A DNA stretch of 64,000 bases, taken from Chryseobacterium sp. Tr-659 (GTDB lineage: Bacteria > Bacteroidota > Bacteroidia > Flavobacteriales > Weeksellaceae). The translations under genes were made by a program, and so were the position numbers. This document shows positions 32,629 through 40,602 of this stretch, piece after piece; the first letter of the stretch is position 1, and every line of letters starts with the position of its first letter. The notes beneath the pieces were generated by a model, which saw only the letters and a program-made list of their open reading frames with translations, was not told the DNA's origin and did no database searches. The stretch lies in NCBI RefSeq assembly GCF_011752975.1, contig NZ_VWWP01000008.1, forward strand, positions 211,805 to 275,804. The letters are read 5' to 3'.

Positions 32629-33219
32629 ATGATTGATTTGTTTGTAAAACGTTTTGAATATTATAAAACCCTTGGTGATAAGACATTCGGTCAGTTGGAT
32701 GATGAGCAGATATTCTGGCAGTATAATGAAGAAAGTAATTCTGTTGCTGTAATTGTAAAGCACATTGCCGGAAATATGCTTTCAAGATGGACTAATTTCC
32801 TTACTGAAGATGGCGAAAAATCCTGGCGTAACCGTGATGAAGAATTTATAACGGATTTCAAAACGAAAGATGAGGTAGTAGAGTATTGGGAGAAAGGATG
32901 GACATGTTTTTTTGACGCTTTGAAACAGATTAATGATGAAAATTTATATTCTACCATTTATATAAGAGGAGAAGGGCATTCTGTTATTGATGCTGTTTTT
33001 CGGCAGCTGGCCCATTACCCTTATCATATAGGGCAAATTGTTTACATCGCTAAGATGATAAAAAATGATGACTGGAAGACGCTGTCCATTGCAAGAAATC
33101 GCTCTCAGGAATTTAATGCTGAAATGAAAAATAAGTTCTCAGATAATGAACAGGAGGGGAATTCTTCCCCGGTCTGCTTTCAAAACAGTTCCGAAGTAAG
33201 AAACGAATATAAACAATAG
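32629..33219 (+). CDS. DinB-like DUF1572 protein
   Basis: A 196-residue four-helix-bundle protein of the DinB/YfiT-like superfamily (DUF1572). The likely metal-binding histidines are in VIVKHIAGNMLSRW and in AHYPYHIGQIVYIAKM, the usual H...HxxxH pattern. DUF1572 proteins are thought to be metal-dependent transferases or hydrolases, sometimes bacillithiol-linked, but the reaction is unknown. The final ~30 residues (EQEGNSSPVCFQNSSEV) are an unusual low-complexity tail beyond the family domain. It precedes mtaB, which has its own promoter. Confidence 0.85.
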   Translation: MIDLFVKRFEYYKTLGDKTFGQLDDEQIFWQYNEESNSVAVIVKHIAGNMLSRWTNFLTEDGEKSWRNRDEEFITDFKTKDEVVEYWEKGWTCFFDALKQINDENLYSTIYIRGEGHSVIDAVFRQLAHYPYHIGQIVYIAKMIKNDDWKTLSIARNRSQEFNAEMKNKFSDNEQEGNSSPVCFQNSSEVRNEYKQ

Positions 33220-33231
33220 ATTGAATCAATC

Positions 33232-33260
33232 TTGGATTATTATTAAAATTACTATCTTTG
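33232..33260 (+). promoter_or_regulatory. mtaB promoter (Bacteroidota type)
   Basis: TTG at 33232-33234, 18 bases, TATCTTTG at 33253-33260: a full match to the -33 / -7 (TAnnTTTG) pattern of the Bacteroidota primary sigma factor. It lies 25 bases before the mtaB ATG. Confidence 0.7.
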
Positions 33261-33285
33261 CACCCATAAAATTCAGGAGTAACAA

Positions 33286-34632
33286 ATGTCTACTTTTCAC
33301 AGAACTGCCGCGTTTCATACACTTGGCTGCAAATTAAACTTTGCAGAAACATCTACTATTGCCCGTCAATTAACAGATGCAGGTTATGATAAGGTAAGTT
33401 TTGATGAAAAAGCCAATGTATATGTCATCAATACCTGTTCGGTAACTGAAAATGCTGACCGTGAATGTAAGCTTCACGTAAAAAGAGCAATGAAAGCCAA
33501 TCCGGAAGGGCTGGTAGTTATTGTAGGATGTTATGCACAGCTGAAACCTGAAGAAATTTCCCAGATTGAAGGTGTTGATCTTGTTCTGGGAGCTAAAGAA
33601 AAATTCAATATCCTAAGCTATCTTGATGATTTAGAAAAATCAGATAACGAAGGTGTAGTTCATTCATGTGAAATTGAAGAAACCGATTTCTTTATCGGAA
33701 GTTATTCTATCGGAGACAGAACCAGGGCTTTTTTGAAAGTTCAGGATGGCTGTGACTATAAATGTACGTACTGTACCATCCCATTGGCAAGAGGGATCTC
33801 TCGTTCGGATACCATTCAAAATGTTCTGAAAAATGCGACAGAAATCGCAGCAAAAGACATTAAGGAAATTGTTCTTACAGGTGTGAATATCGGAGATTAC
33901 GGTAAAGGAGAGTTTGGAAACAAAAGACATGAACATACCTTCTTAGATCTGATCTCAGAGCTTGATCAGGTAGAAGGAATCGAGAGAATCCGTATTTCGT
34001 CTATTGAACCCAACCTTTTGAAAGACGAAAGTATTGAGCTGGTTTCTAAAAGCAAAAGCTTTGTTCCGCATTTTCATATCCCGTTACAATCCGGAAGCGA
34101 TGATTTATTGAAAAAAATGAAACGCCGTTACCTGACAAAACTTTACAATGACAGAGTCAACAAGATCCGTGAGGTAATGCCTGATGCAGCTATTGGCGTG
34201 GATGTTATCGTAGGGTTCCCGGGAGAAACAGAAGAAAAGTTTATGGAAACCTATAATTTCCTTAATGAACTTCCTATCACTTATCTTCATGTATTTACCT
34301 ATTCTGAAAGAGAAAATACAGAAGCTGCTGCTATGGACGGTGTTGTTCCGGTAGTGGAAAGAAAAAAACGTAATAAGATGCTTAGAATTCTTTCTGAAAA
34401 GAAGAAAATGGCATTTTATCAGACACAATTAGGAAAAACGCTTCCTGTACTTTGGGAGCACGAAAATAAAGACGGGAAAATGTTTGGCTTCACAGAGAAC
34501 TATGTGAGAGTCCAGAAAGACTTTGATCCTGCATTCGTAAACCAAATCGAATTTCTAAATTTAGAAAAAATCCTGTCAGATGGCACGGTTTCAGTGCAAT
34601 CTTCCTACCAAAATTTTTTAGCAAAAGCATAG
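33286..34632 (+). CDS. mtaB: tRNA t6A37 methylthiotransferase MtaB
   Basis: A 448-residue radical-SAM methylthiotransferase. The N-terminal domain has cluster-binding cysteines in TLGCKLNFAE, NTCSVTENAD and VGCYAQLKPEE. The radical-SAM motif CDYKCTYCTIP follows near residue 155, with SRS and GVNIGDYG, then HIPLQSGSD and GFPGETEEKF. A C-terminal TRAM domain ends the protein. MtaB converts t6A37 to ms2t6A37 in ANN-decoding tRNAs, such as the tRNA-Lys encoded at 38.2 kb. Distinguished from MiaB and RimO by the short N-terminus beginning with AAFHTLGCKLN. It is a single-gene unit with its own promoter. Confidence 0.92.
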   Translation: MSTFHRTAAFHTLGCKLNFAETSTIARQLTDAGYDKVSFDEKANVYVINTCSVTENADRECKLHVKRAMKANPEGLVVIVGCYAQLKPEEISQIEGVDLVLGAKEKFNILSYLDDLEKSDNEGVVHSCEIEETDFFIGSYSIGDRTRAFLKVQDGCDYKCTYCTIPLARGISRSDTIQNVLKNATEIAAKDIKEIVLTGVNIGDYGKGEFGNKRHEHTFLDLISELDQVEGIERIRISSIEPNLLKDESIELVSKSKSFVPHFHIPLQSGSDDLLKKMKRRYLTKLYNDRVNKIREVMPDAAIGVDVIVGFPGETEEKFMETYNFLNELPITYLHVFTYSERENTEAAAMDGVVPVVERKKRNKMLRILSEKKKMAFYQTQLGKTLPVLWEHENKDGKMFGFTENYVRVQKDFDPAFVNQIEFLNLEKILSDGTVSVQSSYQNFLAKA

Positions 34633-34685
34633 GCTCTTTGCAAAATTTCCACTAATTTTATTTTTAAACTTTAAATACTACATTC

Positions 34686-36203
34686 ATGAGAGATAAGTTT
34701 TTATCTTGGGGAATTGTATTAGTACTTGCTACATGGATTATAGCAGTACTGATCAGAGCGCATTATTGGATACCAACACTGCTATCCGCCATTTATGCAT
34801 TGGGTGTTTACAATGCTTACCAATCGAAACATGCTATTTTGAGGAATTTCCCTGTATTGGGGTATTTCCGGTATTTTTTCGAAAGTATTTCACCGGAAAT
34901 GCAGCAATATTTTATTGAAAGGGAAACAGACGGAAAGCCGTTTCCAAGAAATCAGCGTTCTGCAGTATACAGAAGGGCAAAAAATTTAAGTGATACTGTT
35001 GCTTTCGGTACACAGCTGGAAGTTAATCATAGAAAATATGAAGGGATCAAGCATTCAATCTATGCCAAATCACCATCAGAAGAGCTTCCGAGAGTTTGGG
35101 TAGGAGGAGAGCAGTGTACACAGCCTTATCATGCTTCTTTATTCAATATTTCGGCAATGAGTTTTGGAGCATTGAGCGACAGGGCGCAGATTTCCCTGAA
35201 CAGAGGAGCTAAAAAAGGGAATTTTTATCACAATACAGGAGAAGGAGGAATTTCACCTTACCATATGGAAGGAGGAGATTTATGCTGGCAGATCGGAACA
35301 GGGTATTTCGGTTGTAGAGATGATCAAGGAAAATTCAATCCTGAATTATTTGCAAAATATTCAACACTTCCGAATGTGAAAATGATTGAGATTAAATTGT
35401 CACAGGGAGCAAAGCCTGGTCACGGAGGAGTGCTTCCCGGGGTGAAAAACACTCCGGAAATTGCAGCAATTCGTCACGTAACTCCGGGAATGACGGTTAT
35501 TTCGCCACCTTCACATACTTCTTTTTCTGATGCCGCAGGATTGCTGAGGTTTGTACAGCAGCTGAGAGAGCTTTCAGGAGGGAAACCGGTAGGATTTAAG
35601 CTGTGCATAGGGGATACAAAAGAATTTGAAGATATCTGTGTTCAAATGAATGTTCTGAAAATCTATCCGGACTTTATTACGATAGACGGAGCAGAAGGAG
35701 GAACCGGAGCCGCACCACCGGAATTCTCGGATGGAGTAGGAATGCCTTTAGAGCCGGCATTGATATTTGTCAACAGAACATTGAACAACTATAATGTAAG
35801 AAGCAAGCTGAGAGTGATTGCCAGTGGTAAAGTTCTTACCAGTCTGGATATTCTGCGAGCGGTAGCTATGGGAGCAGATATGTGTAATAATGCAAGAGGA
35901 TTTATGTTCTCTCTGGGATGCATCCAGGCATTAAGATGTAATTCTAACAATTGCCCTACTGGAGTGGCCACACAAGATAAAATGCTTATTAAAGGACTTG
36001 ATGTGACAGATAAGGCAGAAAGAGTATACCATTTCCACAAAAATACTCTTCATACTTGTAATGAATTGATTGCGGCAGCTGGTAGAAGCTCTTATGAAGA
36101 AGTAGATGCCACAATGTTTATGAGAGGAGATGAATTTGACCACCTGGCAGATCTTTACTTCCCGGATATTTTAGGAAATGTAAAACAGAAAGCGAGATCT
36201 TAA
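34686..36203 (+). CDS. FMN-binding glutamate synthase family protein
   Basis: A 505-residue protein with two N-terminal membrane segments (LSWGIVLVLATWIIAVLI; WIPTLLSAIYALGVYNAY) followed by the GltB central/FMN-barrel domain: FNISAMSFGALS, GEGGISPYHMEGGD, GAKPGHGGVLPG, TIDGAEGGTGAAPPEFSDG, and the Cys-rich stretch GCIQALRCNSNNCPTG that in GltB binds a 3Fe-4S cluster. The glutaminase and C-terminal GXGXG domains of full glutamate synthase are missing, so it is a membrane-associated relative whose reaction is uncertain. No GltD partner is nearby. Downstream lies a shared bidirectional terminator. Confidence 0.88.
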   Translation: MRDKFLSWGIVLVLATWIIAVLIRAHYWIPTLLSAIYALGVYNAYQSKHAILRNFPVLGYFRYFFESISPEMQQYFIERETDGKPFPRNQRSAVYRRAKNLSDTVAFGTQLEVNHRKYEGIKHSIYAKSPSEELPRVWVGGEQCTQPYHASLFNISAMSFGALSDRAQISLNRGAKKGNFYHNTGEGGISPYHMEGGDLCWQIGTGYFGCRDDQGKFNPELFAKYSTLPNVKMIEIKLSQGAKPGHGGVLPGVKNTPEIAAIRHVTPGMTVISPPSHTSFSDAAGLLRFVQQLRELSGGKPVGFKLCIGDTKEFEDICVQMNVLKIYPDFITIDGAEGGTGAAPPEFSDGVGMPLEPALIFVNRTLNNYNVRSKLRVIASGKVLTSLDILRAVAMGADMCNNARGFMFSLGCIQALRCNSNNCPTGVATQDKMLIKGLDVTDKAERVYHFHKNTLHTCNELIAAAGRSSYEEVDATMFMRGDEFDHLADLYFPDILGNVKQKARS

Positions 36204-36224
36204 CGCTGATATTCCTGCAGATAA

Positions 36225-36258
36225 ATAAAAACCCCGCAATGAGTATTGCGGGGTTTGC
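36225..36258. terminator. Bidirectional terminator between converging genes
   Basis: A perfect 12-bp stem AAACCCCGCAAT (36229-36240) / ATTGCGGGGTTT (36245-36256). The T-tract is stronger leftward (TTTTTATTTAT) than rightward. Confidence 0.85.
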
Positions 36259-36284
36259 TATTGTAAGTAAATTTTTATCTTTGT

Positions 36285-37043
36285 TTATGGTCTTGCAGAT
36301 CTTCCGTAAACCTGGAAATTGAAAACAAAAGTTTTATTTCTCAGAGAGATAACACTGCTGTAATTCATATAGTTGTAAGGGTAATAAGGATCTCTTGCAA
36401 AAGCTGCTCTTGACGGAACAATAATTACTCCTTGTAAGTTATAGGGAGCTTCACTACCAAGATTATTGAAAGCTTTGAATTTCTGTAATGCTTCACTGAA
36501 ACCTTCAATCATATAGTAACTTGGCTGTTGAGCCGCTGCTGTAGTAGCATTTTTGATTAATGGGTCAGTTGGCGAAATGTAATAGTACTTAGGATCAATT
36601 GCAGGGACTCCGGTTCCACTGATTGTATTCATGAAAGGAGTTGCTGTGATAAATGTAGCCTGCCCGTCATTATTAGCTGCCAGGTAAGTAGTAGCATTCA
36701 TCATGACTCTAATAATATCCGTACTGCCAATGGTTTGTTCATCAGTTGGAGAGGGCTGAGCTCCAGTTCTCATAATATAGATTGTTCCGGAAGGAAGAGT
36801 CTTATAATCTAAGTCAGATAATTTTTTCTCGTTGTCATCAGAAGTATCCGTAGCACTGAAAGCTTTTATATTTCCCTGCGCATCAAGATAATTCTCATCC
36901 ATAAATTTCTTAATGGCCAGATCATCGTAGGAATTTTGCGTTGCAATATCTTCTGGCTCTACATAAGTTGCTACATTATCATCTTTCTTACATGCAGAAA
37001 AACATAAAGATCCTGCAAGGATATATAAAAATATTTTTTTCAT
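36285..37043 (-). CDS. FKBP-like lipoprotein
   Basis: A 252-residue lipoprotein: MKKIFLYILAGSLCFSAC ends in a lipobox with Cys18. The body is rich in Thr/Ala and ends GVIIVPSRAAFARDPYY ... YSSVISLRNKTFVFNFQVYG, which resembles the C-terminal strands of FKBP-type peptidyl-prolyl isomerases (IPSxxAYG ... IPxxxxLxFxVxL). Similar lipoproteins in flavobacteria are GldI or FKBP-like. The catalytic aromatic residues are not all evident, so it may be a non-catalytic member. Its promoter lies in the ~55-bp gap shared with the divergent S4-domain gene. Confidence 0.65.
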   Translation of the reverse strand: MKKIFLYILAGSLCFSACKKDDNVATYVEPEDIATQNSYDDLAIKKFMDENYLDAQGNIKAFSATDTSDDNEKKLSDLDYKTLPSGTIYIMRTGAQPSPTDEQTIGSTDIIRVMMNATTYLAANNDGQATFITATPFMNTISGTGVPAIDPKYYYISPTDPLIKNATTAAAQQPSYYMIEGFSEALQKFKAFNNLGSEAPYNLQGVIIVPSRAAFARDPYYPYNYMNYSSVISLRNKTFVFNFQVYGRSARP

Positions 37044-37098
37044 TTCAAAAAACTTTAATTACTTTACAAATAATATAACGGCAAAAGTATAAAAAAAT

Positions 37099-37536
37099 AT
37101 GAGAATAGATAAATTTTTATGGAGTATTCGTTTTTATAAGACGAGAAGTATTGCAGCAGAGGAGATTAAGAAGAATAGAGTTTCTATAGGAACTTCCGCC
37201 GTAAAATCATCTAAGGAGGTAAAAGAAGGAGATGTTATTAAGATCCGCAAAAATCAGATTGACTATAAAATAAAGGTAATCCAGATTCCCAAAAGCAGAA
37301 TCGGAGCCAAGTTGGTTCCGCTTCATATCCAGGATGTAACGGATAAAGAGCAGTACGAATTGCTGAAACTCCGTAAAATGTCACAGGATTATTACAGAAA
37401 CAAAGGAGAGGGAAGACCTACTAAAAAAGACAGAAGAGAAATGGATGACTACGTAGGCAATGATGTCGCCTCTGATTTTACAGACTGGGATGACTTTTTC
37501 GGAGAAACTGATGACGAAACAGAAGACGAAAATTAA
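37099..37536 (+). CDS. S4-domain RNA-binding protein (HslR-like)
   Basis: A 145-residue protein. Residues 1-60 form an S4 RNA-binding domain (MRIDKFLWSIRFYKTRSIA, NRVSIGTSAVKSSKEVKEGDVIKI). A basic middle (QDYYRNKGEGRPTKKDRRE) and a strongly acidic tail (SDFTDWDDFFGETDDETEDE) follow. HslR/Hsp15 relatives bind 50S subunits stalled with nascent chains and help rescue ribosomes. The charged tail is typical of the Bacteroidota members. Its 3' end converges with aroK over a short hairpin. Confidence 0.88.
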   Translation: MRIDKFLWSIRFYKTRSIAAEEIKKNRVSIGTSAVKSSKEVKEGDVIKIRKNQIDYKIKVIQIPKSRIGAKLVPLHIQDVTDKEQYELLKLRKMSQDYYRNKGEGRPTKKDRREMDDYVGNDVASDFTDWDDFFGETDDETEDEN

Positions 37537-37542
37537 AATAAG

Positions 37543-37568
37543 AAAGCTCTAGAGATAGAGCTTTTCTA
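37543..37568. terminator. Hairpin between converging S4 gene and aroK
   Basis: An 8-bp stem AAAGCTCT (37543-37550) / AGAGCTTT (37557-37564), overlapping the end of aroK, with short T-runs on both strands. A modest shared terminator. Confidence 0.6.
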
Positions 37569-38064
37569 TTATTTCGTTGACAATGTCTTCCGGTTCTCTG
37601 GAATCTGTGCCCACGGTGAACTGCGCTTTGCTGTAAAACTGATTTCTTTCAAATAAATGTTTAGCAATAAATTCCGGCAGATCTTCCTCAGAAATATTGG
37701 CGATAATTGGCCTTTTTTCTTTTTGTTTGGACAGTCTTTCTGCTAATGTTGATACAGAGGTTCTTAAAAAGACAGTTTTAGAATTGTGATTGATGATCTC
37801 CATATTATTATAATAGACAGGAGTTCCTCCGCCAAGGCTTAAAACAATGTTCTCTTCGGAAGCCAGGATCTCTTCCAGTGCTTCTCTTTCCAGTTTTCTA
37901 AAGTAAATTTCTCCCTTTTTTTCAAAAATTTCAGGAATGGTTAATTTATTTCTTCTGGAAATCTCTTTATCGAGGTCAATTAGTTTAAAATTTATTTTTT
38001 CGCTTAATATTTTGGAAATGTGAGATTTGCCGCTCCCCATGTATCCGATCAATGAAATTACCAT
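37549..38064 (-). CDS. aroK: Shikimate kinase
   Basis: A 171-residue P-loop kinase. Walker A is GYMGSGKSHI (7-16), the shikimate-binding Asp is in IDLDKEI (30-34), the DxD-like and Arg elements lie around FRKLEREAL, and the GGGTP loop is at 78-82; RPI near residue 118 starts the lid. It phosphorylates shikimate with ATP in the chorismate pathway. No other aromatic pathway gene is next to it. Length and motifs are normal. Confidence 0.93.
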   Translation of the reverse strand: MVISLIGYMGSGKSHISKILSEKINFKLIDLDKEISRRNKLTIPEIFEKKGEIYFRKLEREALEEILASEENIVLSLGGGTPVYYNNMEIINHNSKTVFLRTSVSTLAERLSKQKEKRPIIANISEEDLPEFIAKHLFERNQFYSKAQFTVGTDSREPEDIVNEIIEKLYL

Positions 38065-38094
38065 GTATTTTTTTTAAACAAATTTGCGAAAAAG

Positions 38095-38125
38095 TTTTGA
38101 GATAAAGAAAAAAGTCATATCTTTG
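38095..38125 (+). promoter_or_regulatory. Promoter of the tRNA cluster
   Basis: TTTTG at 38095-38099, 18 bases, TATCTTTG at 38118-38125, matching both parts of the Bacteroidota consensus. The first tRNA begins 55 bases downstream. Confidence 0.7.
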
Positions 38126-38179
38126 CACCACTTAAAACAAGGGACATTACTTAAATGAAAACTTGTTAAGTAAGTGGCC

Positions 38180-38252
38180 GACTCGGTAGCTCAGCTGGTA
38201 GAGCAATACACTTTTAATGTATGGGTCCTGGGTTCGAATCCCAGCCGGGTCA
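38180..38252 (+). tRNA. tRNA-Lys (anticodon TTT), copy 1
   Basis: A 73-base cloverleaf. The acceptor GACTCGG pairs with CCGGGTC (one G-U) with discriminator A. D-arm GCTC/GAGC, anticodon stem ATACA/TGTAT with loop CTTTTAA (anticodon TTT), T-arm CTGGG-TTCGAAT-CCCAG. CCA is not encoded. First gene of a three-tRNA transcript. Confidence 0.95.
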
Positions 38253-38288
38253 CTAGCAATAAAAATTACTAAACTTTGTAATTTTATT

Positions 38289-38371
38289 GCCTGCGTGGTG
38301 AAATTGGTAGACACGCCATCTTGAGGGGGTGGTTTCCTAAGGATGTGCTGGTTCGAGTCCAGTCGCAGGCA
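38289..38371 (+). tRNA. tRNA-Leu (anticodon GAG)
   Basis: An 83-base class II tRNA. Acceptor GCCTGCG / CGCAGGC, discriminator A, D-arm with GGTAGACAC, anticodon stem CCATC/GGTGG with loop TTGAGGG (anticodon GAG), a long variable arm, then the T-arm CTGG-TTCGAGT-CCAG. CCA is not encoded. Confidence 0.93.
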
Positions 38372-38426
38372 CTGCAAAGAAAAATTTATAATTAATATTG
38401 AAATTTATTTCATTTTAATTGTGGCC

Positions 38427-38499
38427 GACTCGGTAGCTCAGCTGGTAGAGCAATACACTTTTAATGTATGGGTCCTGGGTTCGAATCCCAGCCGGGTCA
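38427..38499 (+). tRNA. tRNA-Lys (anticodon TTT), copy 2
   Basis: Base-for-base identical to copy 1 at 38180-38252, with six identical flanking bases upstream (GTGGCC), which points to a local duplication. Anticodon TTT. Last gene of the cluster. Confidence 0.95.
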
Positions 38500-38554
38500 C
38501 AAGTTTACTGAAAAGTAAATTTTTTTCATATTAATATTTTGTGATTTGGTGTTT

Positions 38555-38588
38555 CAAAGGTCTCCCTCAGGAGGCCTTTGATTTTTGT
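38555..38588 (+). terminator. Terminator of the tRNA cluster
   Basis: An 11-bp stem (38555-38565 with 38570-38580, one T-G pair), loop CTCA, then ATTTTTG. Confidence 0.85.
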
Positions 38589-38735
38589 ATTAAATCTACA
38601 ATGAATATTTCTGCCAACTTTGTGTCAAGTAGATTTCATAGACGCAAACAATAGTTATCAAGATAAAAGTATAAGTAGACAAAGGAATTTTCAATTGAGT
38701 TTCATTTATTTTTATCCCCAATTTTTGTGCTTGAT

Positions 38736-38772
38736 CGTAAAAAATCCCCAGCCATATCAATGGTTAGGGATT
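38736..38772 (-). terminator. Terminator of panC
   Basis: Read leftward, an AATCCC/GGGGATT outer stem with an inner CCAT/ATGG stem is followed by six Ts, about 28-64 bases after the panC stop. The rest of the 38589-38735 gap shows no gene I can support. Confidence 0.65.
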
Positions 38773-38799
38773 GAATTTTATATAAAAAATTCGGATGAA

Positions 38800-39648
38800 T
38801 TAATCCAAATGCATATTGTCAATTAATCTTACTCCGTCTACAACAACTACGATAAAAGCCCTGAAGCTTCTGTCTTTGTAGAAGAAATCTGTTTCCTGTA
38901 AAGTATCTTCATCAGCAATCAGGAAGTATTCAAGCTTCATTCCCTGCTGGTGGTCAAAAATATCCGTTACTCTTTCCTTTATTTCAGGGATTGTTACTGT
39001 TCTGAACCAGTCATTGACTTTTTTAAGGGTTTCATAAATAACTTTAGATACTTCTCTGCGGTCTTCATGAAGTCTTTGATTTCTTGAGCTTAGTGCCAGT
39101 CCGTTTTCGGCTCTGTAAATAGGAACGCCTGTTATTTTAACGGGAAGGTGTTTTTTTGAAACCATTTTTTTGATAATGGCAAGCTGCTGGAAATCTTTTT
39201 CACCGAAATAAGCATTGTCAGGCTGTACCTGTTTGAAAAGCTCTTCTACTACAGTACCTACTCCGTCAAAATGCCCAGGTCTGGATTTTCCTTCCATTTC
39301 ATTTTCCAATCCATCAAAATCATAATGTCTGCTTTCTGCCTTTTCAGGGTAAATATCTGTTATTTCAGGGATATAAACGGCATCTACAAAACCTGAATTC
39401 TGAAGAATGAGGATGTCTCTGTTGATGTCTCTAGGGTATTTTTCAAGATCTTCAGGGTTGTTGAACTGAGTTGGGTTTACAAAAATTGAAGAAATTACAA
39501 GGTCATTTTCTTTTCTGGCTTCTTCATAGAGGGAAAGATGGCCTTTATGCAGTGCTCCCATGGTAGGGGCAAACCCAATTTTTTTTCCCATTTCTTTCTG
39601 TCTTTCAATGAAATCCTGAAGGACTTTCCTATTTTTTATAACTTCCAT
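38800..39648 (-). CDS. panC: Pantoate--beta-alanine ligase
   Basis: A 282-residue adenylate-forming ligase. The class I synthetase-like HIGH motif is PTMGALHKGH (28-37), followed by SIFVNPTQFNNPEDLEKYPR, FDGVGTVVEELFKQVQPD, AYFGEKDFQQLAIIKKM and the KMSKS-like ALSSRNQRL. It joins pantoate and beta-alanine with ATP to give pantothenate. It diverges from the glycogen synthase-like gene across a 171-bp gap, an arrangement common in flavobacteria. Length is normal. Confidence 0.94.
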   Translation of the reverse strand: MEVIKNRKVLQDFIERQKEMGKKIGFAPTMGALHKGHLSLYEEARKENDLVISSIFVNPTQFNNPEDLEKYPRDINRDILILQNSGFVDAVYIPEITDIYPEKAESRHYDFDGLENEMEGKSRPGHFDGVGTVVEELFKQVQPDNAYFGEKDFQQLAIIKKMVSKKHLPVKITGVPIYRAENGLALSSRNQRLHEDRREVSKVIYETLKKVNDWFRTVTIPEIKERVTDIFDHQQGMKLEYFLIADEDTLQETDFFYKDRSFRAFIVVVVDGVRLIDNMHLD

Positions 39649-39819
39649 AGTTTATTGTAATACTATTTCAAAAATACTAAAAATATCGCATAATAATATG
39701 TACTTTTAATAATTTGAAAAAGGGAATTTTCGTAAAAAAATGTTAATTAAAATAATGTTGGATGTTTTTTTGTAATTTTGCACATTAAAGCATTTTTACA
39801 AAAATTAGATAGAAAGTTT

Positions 39820-40590
39820 ATGCCGAATCAAAAAATACTGTACATTACTACAGAGATGTATCCATATCAGGAAGATACAAATATGGCTGCAGTGGTAAAC
39901 AAAATGGCACTTAAGATGCACCAAGAAGGCAATGATGTAAGAGTTTTTATGCCAAGATTTGGACAAATAAGTGAAAGGAAATTCCAACTTCATGAGGTAA
40001 TCCGTCTTTCGGGGATGAATATTATTATCAATGACCTGGACCAGCCTCTTATCATTAAAGTAGCGTCTCTTCCGGGGGAAAGACTTCAAGTTTACTTTAT
40101 TGACAACGAAGAATACTTCAAAAGAAAACAATATTACTTCGACGATGAAGGAAACCCTTTCGATGACAATGACGAAAGAGCTATTTTCTTCGCAAGAGGA
40201 GTAATTGAAACCATTAAGAAACTAAACTGGGTGCCGGATGTGATCCACTTAAACGGATGGATGGCTTCTTTTGTTCCAATTTATCTTAAAACTTACTACG
40301 AATCAGATACTTATTTCAAAGACGCTAAAATTGTACTTTCTTTATACAATGAGAAAGATGCTGATCTGGACAAAAAGATCGATGAAAAATTGAAATTTGA
40401 TAATATTTCAGGATTAAAAGCGTTAGATAACCCGACAATTAAAAGTTTCGTTATCGAAAGTATGAACTATGTAGATACCGTTGTGAAGGGAGATGAGTTT
40501 CTGGATGAAGACCTGGATAAGGCCTTCAATGAAACCGCTACCCAAAAGTCGGAATATCTTGACATAGATTCTATAAATCAACTTTATTAA
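39820..40590 (+). CDS. Glycogen synthase-like protein, N-terminal GT5 domain only
   Basis: 256 residues from the ATG at 39820 (MPNQKILYITTEMYP). The in-frame TTG at 39778 overlaps the -7 promoter element TAATTTTG (39773-39780), so it cannot be the start. The protein matches only the N-terminal GT5 half of starch/glycogen synthases (NDVRVFMPRFGQI, DERAIFFARGVIE, WVPDVIHLNGW). The KxGGL loop that binds ADP-glucose reads YQEDTNMAAVVN and the whole C-terminal GT-B domain is missing (full enzymes are about 470 residues). It is probably not a working synthase. It is followed 12 bases on by the DUF4270 gene and glmS, so a cell-envelope or regulatory role is possible. Confidence 0.8.
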   Translation: MPNQKILYITTEMYPYQEDTNMAAVVNKMALKMHQEGNDVRVFMPRFGQISERKFQLHEVIRLSGMNIIINDLDQPLIIKVASLPGERLQVYFIDNEEYFKRKQYYFDDEGNPFDDNDERAIFFARGVIETIKKLNWVPDVIHLNGWMASFVPIYLKTYYESDTYFKDAKIVLSLYNEKDADLDKKIDEKLKFDNISGLKALDNPTIKSFVIESMNYVDTVVKGDEFLDEDLDKAFNETATQKSEYLDIDSINQLY

Positions 40591-40602
40591 AACACATTTT
40601 TA

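Noticed and set aside
38147..38534. Open frames on both strands over the tRNA cluster
   Set aside because: They are read across mature tRNA sequences; the repeated residues simply reflect the two identical tRNA-Lys genes.
38620..38826. A 68-codon rightward frame beside panC
   Set aside because: It crosses the panC terminator hairpin and overlaps the panC coding end; no family resemblance and no promoter.
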